In this document: piece by piece, positions 25,722-33,866 of the stretch
How positions within the stretch are numbered: position 1 is the stretch's first letter
Layout: each line of letters begins with the position of its first letter
Source: Sphingomonas sp. PP-CE-3A-406
GTDB lineage: Bacteria > Pseudomonadota > Alphaproteobacteria > Sphingomonadales > Sphingomonadaceae
Direction: 5' to 3'
Length of the DNA stretch: 64,000 nucleotides
NCBI RefSeq assembly: GCF_003688625.1
Contig: NZ_RCWY01000001.1
Span: forward strand, 1 to 64,000
Program-made: the position numbers and the translations under genes
The notes under the pieces: generated by a model
The model's input: the letters and a program-made list of their open reading frames with translations, nothing else
The model's database searches: none
Told to the model about the DNA's origin: nothing

Positions 25722-27682
25722 GGATTGATGAACGTCTGTGCGCCCTTAAGGATCAAATTGGCCCCAGCCTTCACCAGCGTATCCATGCCGCGGAAGATCG
25801 CGTTCACCTTGCCGTGGATCGACACGGTGTCCGCGGTCATGCTGATGCCCGTCGGCGTGATGAAGACATGCGACTGGCCGACCTTCAGCAGGATGCTGTC
25901 GGTCGCGCTGATTTCGAGTGTCTTGCCGACGATCAGCTTGTCGTGATCGCCGATCGTGGTCTTGCGGTTGTGGACGACCCTGACCGTCTCGTTGTTGCCG
26001 ACCTCGGCAGTACGGTCGTATCCGACGACCTCGCCCTGGTTGTGGCCGACGTGATGCGTTTCGTCGAAGCGCACGCGCGTGTTCATGTCGCGCTCAGCGT
26101 GGACGAAGATTTCCTCCTGGCCGCCCTTGTCCTCGAACCGCATCTCGTTGGCGCCCGGCGCGCCGGTGTCGAGCGGCCGAGCATTGGGATACGCCCCCGC
26201 CTGGCCATAGCGCAGCGTCCGCCACAGCACGCGCGTCTTGTTCGCGGGCAGCGGATAGACCGGCATGTTCGATTTGTTGAACACGCGTCCGACCACTAGC
26301 GGGCGGTCGGGGTCGCCGTTGAGGAAATCGACGAGCACTTCGTGGCCGACGCGCGGCAGGATCAGGTTGCCAAGCCCGCCGGTCTGCGAGACGCGGATCC
26401 AGCAGGTCGATTTCTCGCCTGGCGTATCCTTGCGATCCCAGTGGAAGCGGACTTTTACCCGACCATATTCGTCGGTGTAGATCGTCTCGCCGGACGGTCC
26501 CGTGACCACCGCGGATTCGAGGCCCTGGACCACCGGGCGGGGCGTCGACTGGATCGCCTGATAGGTCGTGTCCGCCGGGATCGCGTCGAAGCGGACGTTG
26601 AACGACAGTTCGTCGCCCTGCTTGCCCGATCGATAGGTCTCGGCGGCGATGCTGTGATAGGTCGAGGTGACCATGTACGCGGCATTCATCCGCGCCGCCG
26701 GATGTTTGGTGACGTTGACCAGCGTGCCGCAAGCGAGCCCTGCCGCCTGCGACGTGCCGGTGAACACACGACGGCCGGCGCGCAACCCGTCGAGGACGGT
26801 CTGGCTGCGTTCCTGCCCGGTCTTCTGCTGATCCTCGCGTCCCGTCTTCTCGCGCGTGTAGCGGCCGGGATAGTGGAACACCTCGCGGTCGTCGCGCGGG
26901 TGCGCGCCTTCCGAATCATGCACCGCGACCAAGGGTTGATCGGGCGATTCGAAATCGAAGTCGCGGTAGGTGACGCGCGATTCCGCACCGGTCGAGACGC
27001 GCTCGGTCCAGGCCTGGAGATGCGATGCGGGTTTCGCGAACCGCTCCTTCGATTCGGAGGCGAACACCGACACCGCGTTCTGGTTGAATTCGAGCGTCGC
27101 GGGATCACCGGCCAAGTGGCATTTCGGCCCCTCGCACAAGATCATCACATGACGCTCGGCATCGTGACGGAAGAAGTAGTAGATCCCTTCCTCTTCCATC
27201 AGCCGCGAGATGAACGCGAAGTCGCTTTCCTTGTACTGCACGCAATAGGCGCGAGGAATGCGTGTCCGCGACAGCCGCGAATACTCGATGTCGGAAATGC
27301 CTGCGGCTTCGGTAACCTGCTTGATGATCTGGATCACCGTCAGATCCTGGAAGATCGCCATGTCGCGGTTCTGCGCGAGAAAATACGTCCAGGGCTGCAA
27401 CGTCAGCCGGTAATGATGCCCGCTCGTGCTCTCGCGATCGTACGCCGCCGACGTGATCAGGCCGTGGAAACGACGCACGACCTGACTGTCTTCCAGCACG
27501 GCGAGCGCGGTCGGCTTGCCGAGGTGGGGCTGCAGATCGATTTCGAGCGGCGATATAATATCCGCCGTGATCGAAAAGGGTCGACTGAGCGTCTCGACGC
27601 TGTCGATGCGTTCGAGCACGACCTGTTCGTCGCCGACATCGATCGACATCTGAGTTAAACGGGATGGAGCGCCCGACGCCAT
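25718..27682 (-). CDS. tssI: VgrG spike protein
   Basis: 654 residues in the standard order: gp27-like base (about 1-380, FISRLMEEEGIYYFF and HYRLTLQPWTYFLAQNRD), gp5 OB fold (YGRVKVRFHWDR, CWIRVSQ, GLGNLILPRVGHEVLVDFLNGDPDRPLVVG) and a beta-helix needle (NNETVRVVHNRKTTIGDH). It forms the trimeric tip of the T6SS tube. It ends right after the needle, so it has no fused effector domain; effectors must dock through PAAR proteins or adaptors. AGGA lies 8 bases before the ATG. First gene of a leftward operon. Confidence 0.96.
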   Translation of the reverse strand: MASGAPSRLTQMSIDVGDEQVVLERIDSVETLSRPFSITADIISPLEIDLQPHLGKPTALAVLEDSQVVRRFHGLITSAAYDRESTSGHHYRLTLQPWTYFLAQNRDMAIFQDLTVIQIIKQVTEAAGISDIEYSRLSRTRIPRAYCVQYKESDFAFISRLMEEEGIYYFFRHDAERHVMILCEGPKCHLAGDPATLEFNQNAVSVFASESKERFAKPASHLQAWTERVSTGAESRVTYRDFDFESPDQPLVAVHDSEGAHPRDDREVFHYPGRYTREKTGREDQQKTGQERSQTVLDGLRAGRRVFTGTSQAAGLACGTLVNVTKHPAARMNAAYMVTSTYHSIAAETYRSGKQGDELSFNVRFDAIPADTTYQAIQSTPRPVVQGLESAVVTGPSGETIYTDEYGRVKVRFHWDRKDTPGEKSTCWIRVSQTGGLGNLILPRVGHEVLVDFLNGDPDRPLVVGRVFNKSNMPVYPLPANKTRVLWRTLRYGQAGAYPNARPLDTGAPGANEMRFEDKGGQEEIFVHAERDMNTRVRFDETHHVGHNQGEVVGYDRTAEVGNNETVRVVHNRKTTIGDHDKLIVGKTLEISATDSILLKVGQSHVFITPTGISMTADTVSIHGKVNAIFRGMDTLVKAGANLILKGAQTFINP

Positions 27683-27936
27683 CGGTCTTCCTCGCCTTTT
27701 GAACGGCCCGTAGCAGGCGGCAGGCCGATAAATAGCCGGATCGTCGGACGGATCAATCCCAAGAAATCCTTCCGGGTCTGCAATTCAGCAACTTGGATGT
27801 TACATCGAAAATGGACGTAGATATGCGACAGCAGTGTTAACCATCGCGCCTTGCGATACTGGATCTTTGTACGTAAACCGCGACTAGAAATTCAGTAGAC
27901 GCACGTCCGGACGCGACTTCTCGGGAGAGTTTAGCA
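27683..27936. promoter_or_regulatory. Divergent spacer of the two main T6SS operons
   Basis: 254 bases between vgrG (left) and the OmpA-like gene (right). Promoters of both operons must lie here; it is AT-richer in the middle. I could not assign a sigma-70 or sigma-54 promoter with confidence. GGGAGA 8 bases before the rightward ATG is a good ribosome site. Confidence 0.5.
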
Positions 27937-28674
27937 ATGCGGTTTCATCGAGTTGGCGTAACGGCTGTCCTGATCGGGATGGTGGCCACGCCATTGGTTG
28001 CGCAGGACACGGCCAAGCGCGCGCCTAGCGTCGAAGGCTATCTTTGCACGTTCGCGGGCAAATGCGGCGGGGCGCAGACGGACGCCGGGCAGGCAACGCG
28101 CGATGCGCCCGCGACAAAGGGTTTCCGTCTGGCGCGTCCGGCGGGCGAGGTCGGTTCGGCGCAGAAGGCATCGCCGGCTTCCGCCTCATCCAATGGGTAT
28201 GTCCGTCCTTCCACCGCCAAGGCCACTCGCCCGGGACGTCGTCAGGCATGGCGCGGTGCGCAAAGCCCGGCGGCTGCGGGTTCGCGCGCTGACGGTGTCA
28301 CCGCTACCGCCGCGGCCAACGTCGAATCATTGGGACAGCGTCGTGCCGATCTCATGATCGGGTTCGATCTCAACTCCGCACGGATCAGTCGCCAGGGGCT
28401 CGCCTCCGCGAAGGTCTTCGCACAGTCGCTGGTCCGTCCCGAACTTTCCGGAACACGCTTCCGGATCGAAGGTCATACCGACTCGCGCGGCAGCCAGGCG
28501 TTGAATACGTCGTTGTCGGCGCGGCGTGCGCAGGCCGTCGCGGACTTCCTGGCGTCGCAGGGGGTCGATCGATCGCGCCTCGTGACGCGCGGGTTTGGCG
28601 CGAGCGTGCCGTTGCCAGGGCATAAGCCGGGGGATCCGGCAAACCGCCGTGTCGAAGCCGAGTTGGTGCCGTAA
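27937..28674 (+). CDS. OmpA-like periplasmic protein at the head of the T6SS operon
   Basis: 245 residues. A signal peptide ends in PLVAQ, followed by a basic Ala/Pro/Ser-rich linker and a C-terminal OmpA domain (about 130-245) with LMIGFDLNSARIS, FRIEGHTDSRGS, LSARRAQAVADFL and NRRVEAELVP. It should bind peptidoglycan. Its place before tssA suggests it helps anchor or position the apparatus, like TagL-type proteins, although it is soluble rather than membrane-bound. Confidence 0.82.
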   Translation: MRFHRVGVTAVLIGMVATPLVAQDTAKRAPSVEGYLCTFAGKCGGAQTDAGQATRDAPATKGFRLARPAGEVGSAQKASPASASSNGYVRPSTAKATRPGRRQAWRGAQSPAAAGSRADGVTATAAANVESLGQRRADLMIGFDLNSARISRQGLASAKVFAQSLVRPELSGTRFRIEGHTDSRGSQALNTSLSARRAQAVADFLASQGVDRSRLVTRGFGASVPLPGHKPGDPANRRVEAELVP

Positions 28675-28750
28675 GGCGCTGATAATGGTGCGTTTCGTCG
28701 AAACTCATGCCGGCACCCATGCCGGTAATCGCATCGCCGCGGAGGCGTAG

Positions 28751-29755
28751 GTGACGGTCGAGGATCTTCTCGAACCCGTTTCCGCGGACGCGCCGGCGGG
28801 CGAGGACCTTTCCTATGACGCCGAGCGTCAGCGGATCGAGGAGGCATTCGAGGTCGCCTCGCTTGCGGCCGACGTCTCGGAGGCGGTCGACTGGCGTGAG
28901 ACGATCGCGCTGATCGAGGCGCAGAGCCGGCGTACCAAGGACGTGTGGCTGGCGGTCTATCTGGCGCGTGCAGGAACGCGAACGGGGTCGCTGGAGATCG
29001 TCGAGACGGGCTGCGCGATGCTGGCCGGTCTGTTCGACCGATACTGGGACAGCGTCCATCCGACGCTGGACGAATATGGTATCCAGGGGCGCAAGGGGCC
29101 GTGTGAATCGCTGACGCGGATCGCCGAATTCCTTGGGCCGTTGCAGCGAACCGTGCTGCTCACGCATCCGCGACTGGGCAGCTATTCGGGCGACGATTTT
29201 GCGCGGTTCGCACGTGATGGCGATGCCGCGGAGGGCTATGGCCTGTTTCGGGCCGCGCTGAACGACACGCCGCTCGATGTACTGGAGACGGTACTTGGCA
29301 GGCTCGATCAGATCGAATCGTCGTTGCGCCAGGCCGATGCGATCCTGACGCGCGAAGCAGCGGCCGCCGACGAAACGGGCACCAATTTTGCGCCGACATT
29401 CGAGGTGCTCTCGGCAATCCGTCGGGCCGTCGCGCCGCACGCCGGTGTCGAGGTCGAGGCGGTTGCGGACCGTATGGAAGAGCCCGCCGGCGATATCGAG
29501 GCACCGTCTTCGAAGGGTGCCGCCGTCGGTCGGGTCGACAGCCGCGAAGACGTGATGCGCGCGCTCGATGCGATCAGCGACTATTACCAGCGTCGCGAGC
29601 CTTCGAGCCCGATTCCGGTGGCGTTGCGGCGCGTCCGCGGGTGGATCGGGCTGGATTTCATGGCAATTATTAAGGATATTGCGCCAAACAGCGTCGCCGA
29701 TGCCGGAACGGTATTGTTGACGAGAGTAGAGGAAGACGGCGCAACGAATTGGTAA
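28751..29755 (+). CDS. tssA: TssA, T6SS baseplate/cap protein
   Basis: 334 residues. N-terminal ImpA domain (about 5-125) with DVWLAVYLARAGTR, CAMLAGLFDRYWDSVHP and GPCESLTRI. The C-terminal part is short and ends in SSPIPVALRRVRGWIGLDF, typical of TssA. It guides priming and polymerisation of the tube and sheath. The GTG start has GGAGG 5 bases upstream. Confidence 0.93.
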   Translation: MTVEDLLEPVSADAPAGEDLSYDAERQRIEEAFEVASLAADVSEAVDWRETIALIEAQSRRTKDVWLAVYLARAGTRTGSLEIVETGCAMLAGLFDRYWDSVHPTLDEYGIQGRKGPCESLTRIAEFLGPLQRTVLLTHPRLGSYSGDDFARFARDGDAAEGYGLFRAALNDTPLDVLETVLGRLDQIESSLRQADAILTREAAAADETGTNFAPTFEVLSAIRRAVAPHAGVEVEAVADRMEEPAGDIEAPSSKGAAVGRVDSREDVMRALDAISDYYQRREPSSPIPVALRRVRGWIGLDFMAIIKDIAPNSVADAGTVLLTRVEEDGATNW

Positions 29756-29858
29756 TGCTGAATAATCGAATTTACATCATGCCTTTTTCGTTTCGGTTGG
29801 AGCGAAACAGGGGGTCAAAGCTTTCTAAGCTGCTAGTCTGAGTTGAAAAGGACGGGGA

Positions 29859-30404
29859 ATGGCGATCAAGAGCGGACAGCGGTTCATTCGCGAAAACAGG
29901 GCGCCGCGCGTCCATATCGAATATGAAGTCGAGACCTATGGCGCGCGCCAGAAGGTGGAATTGCCGTTCGTGATGGGCGTGATGTCCGATCTGTCGGGCA
30001 AGAGCCATGTCGAGCGCAAGGCGACCGATCAGCGCGACTTCGTCGATTTCGACATGGATAATTTCGACCAGCGTATGGAGGCGATCGCGCCGCGGGCGGC
30101 GTTCGCGGTCGACAATTCGCTCAGCGGCGACGGCAAGCTTGCAGTCGACCTAACGTTCCGCAGCATGGAGGATTTCTCGCCGGGCCAGGTGGCGCGCAAC
30201 GTCGAGCCGCTCGCCAAGCTGCTCGAAGCGCGGACGCAGCTCGAGGATCTGCTGTCGTACATGGACGGCAAGAACGGCGCGCAGGAATTGCTCGACAAGG
30301 TGCTGAAGGATCCCGACCTTCTTGCCGCGCTGTCGGCAGCGAAGCAGGCTAAGGCGGCCGAGGCTGACGCCGCGCCGGACGCGCCGACCAACGGCGCTGC
30401 ATAA
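29859..30404 (+). CDS. tssB: TssB, contractile sheath small subunit
   Basis: 181 residues with the family signature RVHIEYEVETYGARQKVELP, FVMGVMSDLSG, FVDFDMDNFDQRMEAI and a C-terminal LLDKVLKDPDL region. With TssC it builds the helical sheath that contracts and is recycled by ClpV. GGA and GGGGA lie just before the ATG. It follows a 103-base gap after tssA. Confidence 0.96.
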   Translation: MAIKSGQRFIRENRAPRVHIEYEVETYGARQKVELPFVMGVMSDLSGKSHVERKATDQRDFVDFDMDNFDQRMEAIAPRAAFAVDNSLSGDGKLAVDLTFRSMEDFSPGQVARNVEPLAKLLEARTQLEDLLSYMDGKNGAQELLDKVLKDPDLLAALSAAKQAKAAEADAAPDAPTNGAA

Positions 30405-30435
30405 GCACAAACCCAGAGCGGATTGGAACGAGGAT

Positions 30436-31929
30436 ATGGCGCAAGACGCGCTTCAGCAGACCCCATCTCAGCCGCATGGCGAAGAGGTCGCGCTAGACGA
30501 ATTTTCGGCGCTTCTGCAAAAGGAGTTCAAGCCGACCGACGCCGCGCGGCAGACGCGGATCGAGCAGGCGGTGCAGACGCTGGCGCAGCAGGCGCTGTCG
30601 AATGCGGCGATCATCGGCGGCGACGTGTTCGCCACGGTCGACGCGATGCGCGCGGCGATCGACGCCAAGCTCAGCGAACAGATCAACGCGATCATCCACA
30701 ATCCGGAATTCCAGAAGCTGGAATCGGCGTGGCGCGGTCTTCACTATCTCGTCATGAACACGTCGACGGGCAAGGACATGAAGATCCGTGTGATAAACAT
30801 GTCGAAGGAGGAATGTCGCAAGATGTTCCGCCAGTTCCGCGATGCCGCGTGGGACCAGAGCCCGCTGTTCAAGAAGATCTACGAGTCCGAATTCGGCCAG
30901 CTCGGCGGTCAGCCCTACGGTGCGTTCGTGTGTGACTACACGTTCGATCATAGCGCGCCCGATCTCGAAGTGATGAAGGGGCTGGCGCGGATCGGCTCGG
31001 CGGCGCACTCGCCGTTCATTGCCGCAGCGGCCCCGTCGCTGCTCGGAATGGAGAGTTGGACCGAACTGTCCAATCCGCGCGATCTCGGCAAGCTGTTCGA
31101 CGCGACCGACTATGCCGCATGGCGGACGTTCCGCGCGTCGGAGGACAGCCGCTACATGGCGCTGGCGATGCCACGTTTCCTTGGTCGTCCGCTGTATGGT
31201 GCGAAGACCGAGCCGGTCGACGAGTTCGATTTCGAGGAGAGCTCGACGGGGTCGCACGACAAGCATCTGTGGCTCAATGCGGCCTATGCGATGGGCACGC
31301 GGATCACCGAGGCGTTCAGCACCTATGGCTGGTGCACGCGGATCCGTGGCGTCGAATCGGGTGGTACGGTGCAGGATCTGCCGACCGCGACCTTCCCGAC
31401 CGACGATGGCGGCATCGACCTGAAGTGCCCGACCGAGATCGCGATCTCGGACCGGCGCGAGGCCGAGCTGTCGAGCGCCGGTCTGATGGCGTTGATCCAC
31501 CGCAAGAACACCGACCAGGCGACGTTCATCGGCGCGCAGACGCTGCACCGGCCGAAGAACTACGAACTGGCTGATGCGACCGCGAACGCCAATCTGTCGG
31601 CGCGACTGCCGTATATCTTCGCCAGCTGCCGTTTTGCGCATTATCTGAAGTGCATGGTGCGCGACTGGGTCGGCGGCACGCGCGAGGCCGATCAGCTCAA
31701 GCGCGACCTGAACAACTGGGTCCTGCAATATGTCGACGGTTCGCCGTCGACGTCGAGCGAAGAGACGAAGGCGCGGCTGCCTCTCAAGAATGCCGCGATC
31801 GACGTGATCCCGGACGAAAGCAATCCGGGCTATTATCTTGGGAAGTTCATGTTCGTGCCGCATTATCAGCTGGAAGGCATGGACATCGCACTCAGCATGG
31901 TTTCCAGGCTTCCCAAGACTTCCGGCTGA
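30436..31929 (+). CDS. tssC: TssC, contractile sheath large subunit
   Basis: 497 residues from the ATG at 30,436 (GAGGAT upstream). Conserved blocks: ESAWRGLHYLVMNTSTG, SPLFKKIYESEFGQLGGQPY, APDLEVMKGLARIGSAAHSP and RLPYIFASCRFAHYLK. Together with TssB it forms the sheath. The 31 bases between tssB and tssC carry no terminator. Confidence 0.96.
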   Translation: MAQDALQQTPSQPHGEEVALDEFSALLQKEFKPTDAARQTRIEQAVQTLAQQALSNAAIIGGDVFATVDAMRAAIDAKLSEQINAIIHNPEFQKLESAWRGLHYLVMNTSTGKDMKIRVINMSKEECRKMFRQFRDAAWDQSPLFKKIYESEFGQLGGQPYGAFVCDYTFDHSAPDLEVMKGLARIGSAAHSPFIAAAAPSLLGMESWTELSNPRDLGKLFDATDYAAWRTFRASEDSRYMALAMPRFLGRPLYGAKTEPVDEFDFEESSTGSHDKHLWLNAAYAMGTRITEAFSTYGWCTRIRGVESGGTVQDLPTATFPTDDGGIDLKCPTEIAISDRREAELSSAGLMALIHRKNTDQATFIGAQTLHRPKNYELADATANANLSARLPYIFASCRFAHYLKCMVRDWVGGTREADQLKRDLNNWVLQYVDGSPSTSSEETKARLPLKNAAIDVIPDESNPGYYLGKFMFVPHYQLEGMDIALSMVSRLPKTSG

Positions 31930-31939
31930 GCCAAATCTG

Positions 31940-31966
31940 GCCATCGTCGCAGGGTGTGGCGATGGC
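31940..31966 (+). terminator. Hairpin between tssC and hcp (attenuator-like)
   Basis: An 11-pair stem (GCCATCGTCGC with its partner, two G-T pairs) and a 5-base loop, followed by GGTTTTC. The short T run makes it a weak terminator. It may protect or process the mRNA so that hcp is made in larger amounts than the genes before it. Confidence 0.5.
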
Positions 31967-31992
31967 GGTTTTCATGATGTGGGAGAAGTATC

Positions 31993-32487
31993 ATGGCAGT
32001 AGATCTGTTCTTGAAGATTGACGGCGTAAACGGCGAATCGCGCAAGAAGAACCACCAGGACGAGATCGATATCATCTCGTTCGACTTCGGTGCGGTCCAG
32101 CAGGGCTCGTTCCACACCGGCGGCGCCGGCGGTGGCTCGGGCAAGGCCGAGATCTCCGACATCCGCATCCAGAAGCAGGTCGACAAGTCGTCGCCGATGC
32201 TCTTCAAGGCGTGCGCATCGGGCAAGCACATCAAGGAAGCCGTCATCTATTCGCAGAAGGCGGGCGATGGCTCCAATCCGCTGACCTATTACAAGATCAA
32301 GCTCGAAGACATCATCGTCTCCGACATCCACAATTCGGGTTCGTCGGGTGGCGATTCGATCATGGAATCGGTGACGTTCAACTGTGCGAAGGTCACGTTC
32401 GACTACCAGGCGCAGAACGCGCAGGGCGGCAAGGACGGCGGCGTCGTCACGGCGTATTACGACATCCGGCAGAACGAAGCCGGTTGA
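31993..32487 (+). CDS. hcp: Hcp, tube subunit
   Basis: 164 residues, single Hcp domain: MAVDLFLKIDGVNGES at the start, ISDIRIQKQVDKSSPMLFKA in the middle and TFNCAKVTFDYQAQ near the end. It forms the hexameric rings of the expelled tube. GGGAGAAG is a strong ribosome site. No effector extension. Confidence 0.97.
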   Translation: MAVDLFLKIDGVNGESRKKNHQDEIDIISFDFGAVQQGSFHTGGAGGGSGKAEISDIRIQKQVDKSSPMLFKACASGKHIKEAVIYSQKAGDGSNPLTYYKIKLEDIIVSDIHNSGSSGGDSIMESVTFNCAKVTFDYQAQNAQGGKDGGVVTAYYDIRQNEAG

Positions 32488-32510
32488 TCTTGAAGACCGA
32501 GGGGAAGTCC

Positions 32511-33308
32511 GTGGAGCGGATGATGCGCGATGCGGACCAACTCCTGAAATCGGGCGATCTCGACGGTGCGCGACGCGCACTCGTCGAGGCCGTTCGGTCG
32601 TCCCCCGGCGATGCGTCGGCGCGGATGTTCCTGTTCCAGGTGCTGGCGCTGGCCGGCGAGTGGGACAAGGCGAGAATTCAACTCGATGCGCTGGCGAAGA
32701 TTTCGCCCGAGGCGCAAATGCTGTCCGTCGTGTACGGGCAGGCGATCGCAGCCGAGCGCGAGCGCGCCGATGTGATCGCTGGACGGGCGCTGGCGGTGCA
32801 GCACGTCGCGTCGGACTGGATGCAGGGCGTGATCGAGGCACTACAGCATTTTGGCCAGGGTCGCGTCGCCGAGGGCGAAGCGGCGCGTGATGCGGCATTC
32901 GACGCAGCACCGGACACCGCCGGGACGCTCGATGGTGCCGCGTTCGACTGGATTGCAGATGCCGATGGTCGGTTCGGGCCGTGCTTCGAGGCCATCATCG
33001 GCGGACGGTACGGTTTGCAGGCGTTCGACCAGATCGAGCGGATCGTGAGCGAGGGACCGCTCGATCTTCGCGACGTCATTTGGTATCCGGTGCAGATCAC
33101 GTTTCGTACCGGGCAGTCGGTCGCGGCGCTTTTGCCGGCGCGCTATCCGGGGACCGAGACCGAAGGCGATTCCGCCGAACGGCTTGGACGGTCGACCAGT
33201 TGGCGGGACGGTGCGGCGGGATCGGTCGGATCGGGGCAGCATCTCTGGTCGCTGTCGAACGGCGACGAGCGCGGCCTGTTGTCGCTGCGCGCGCTCGTCT
33301 TCGCCTGA
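32511..33308 (+). CDS. tagJ: TagJ / ImpE accessory protein
   Basis: 265 residues. TPR-like N-terminus (DADQLLKSGDLDGARRALVEA, FLFQVLALAGEWDKAR) and the ImpE-type C-terminus with GRYGLQAFDQIERI and DLRDVIWYPVQITFRTGQ. In other systems TagJ binds the sheath N-terminus and ClpV. Start taken as the GTG at 32,511 with AGGGGA upstream; an ATG three codons later is possible. Confidence 0.88.
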   Translation: MERMMRDADQLLKSGDLDGARRALVEAVRSSPGDASARMFLFQVLALAGEWDKARIQLDALAKISPEAQMLSVVYGQAIAAERERADVIAGRALAVQHVASDWMQGVIEALQHFGQGRVAEGEAARDAAFDAAPDTAGTLDGAAFDWIADADGRFGPCFEAIIGGRYGLQAFDQIERIVSEGPLDLRDVIWYPVQITFRTGQSVAALLPARYPGTETEGDSAERLGRSTSWRDGAAGSVGSGQHLWSLSNGDERGLLSLRALVFA

Positions 33309-33314
33309 TCCGTC

Positions 33315-33848
33315 ATGGCCGTAACGCAGCGCCTGACGCCGACCCTGTTCGACAAGCTGGTCGCCGATCTCGAAATTTCCGGGATGCGCGACATGAGCGA
33401 CGACGCCCCCGATATCGCGCGGGAGAAATTCCGGCATTATTCGGTGCCAAAGCTCGAACGCTTCAACGAAACCGCCCTGCGCGCGACGATCCGGCGTGAT
33501 CTTGCCTGGTTGCTGAACACGACGAACCTGGAGTCGCTGGTCGACCTGGAGGCGTATCCGCACGTGCGCGCCTCGGTGCTGAATTACGGGCTGACCGATC
33601 TGGCGGGGCGGACGCTCAACCGCCGCGCGGTTCTGGCGCGCGCGCGTGAGACGCGGAAGGCGATCCGCGTGTTCGAGCCGCGGATCCGGCATGACAGCCT
33701 GACGGTCGAGCCGGTCGAGGATCCTGATCAGCCGCATTCGCTGACATTCGTGATTCAGGGCGACATCACGTCCGCAGCGCAACTGATGCCGGTCAAGTTC
33801 CGCACCGAGGTCGAGGCGGAGACGACGGCGGTGAACGTCCGTGAATAA
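33315..33848 (+). CDS. tssE: TssE, gp25-like baseplate protein
   Basis: 177 residues. The gp25 fold shows in LRATIRRDLAWLLNTTNLES, YPHVRASVLNYGLTDLAGRT and the C-terminal SLTFVIQGDITSAAQLMP. It is a wedge component of the baseplate. Six bases separate it from tagJ. Confidence 0.94.
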   Translation: MAVTQRLTPTLFDKLVADLEISGMRDMSDDAPDIAREKFRHYSVPKLERFNETALRATIRRDLAWLLNTTNLESLVDLEAYPHVRASVLNYGLTDLAGRTLNRRAVLARARETRKAIRVFEPRIRHDSLTVEPVEDPDQPHSLTFVIQGDITSAAQLMPVKFRTEVEAETTAVNVRE

Positions 33849-33866
33849 TATTCGGGGGCGGCGCCG

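Noticed and set aside
27683..27936. Sigma-54 type promoter for the T6SS operons
   Set aside because: No convincing GG-N10-GC element with the TGGCAC/TTGCA pattern was found, so only a general promoter region is listed.
28685..28750. 21-codon open frame ending directly before tssA
   Set aside because: It has a duplicated CATGCCGG segment and ends next to the tssA GTG, which is suggestive of a leader peptide, but it has no ribosome site and no further support.
29770..29830. Short hairpin GTTTCG/CGAAAC and AT-rich stretch before tssB
   Set aside because: Only six base pairs and no T run; could not be told from chance, so no terminator or promoter was called.
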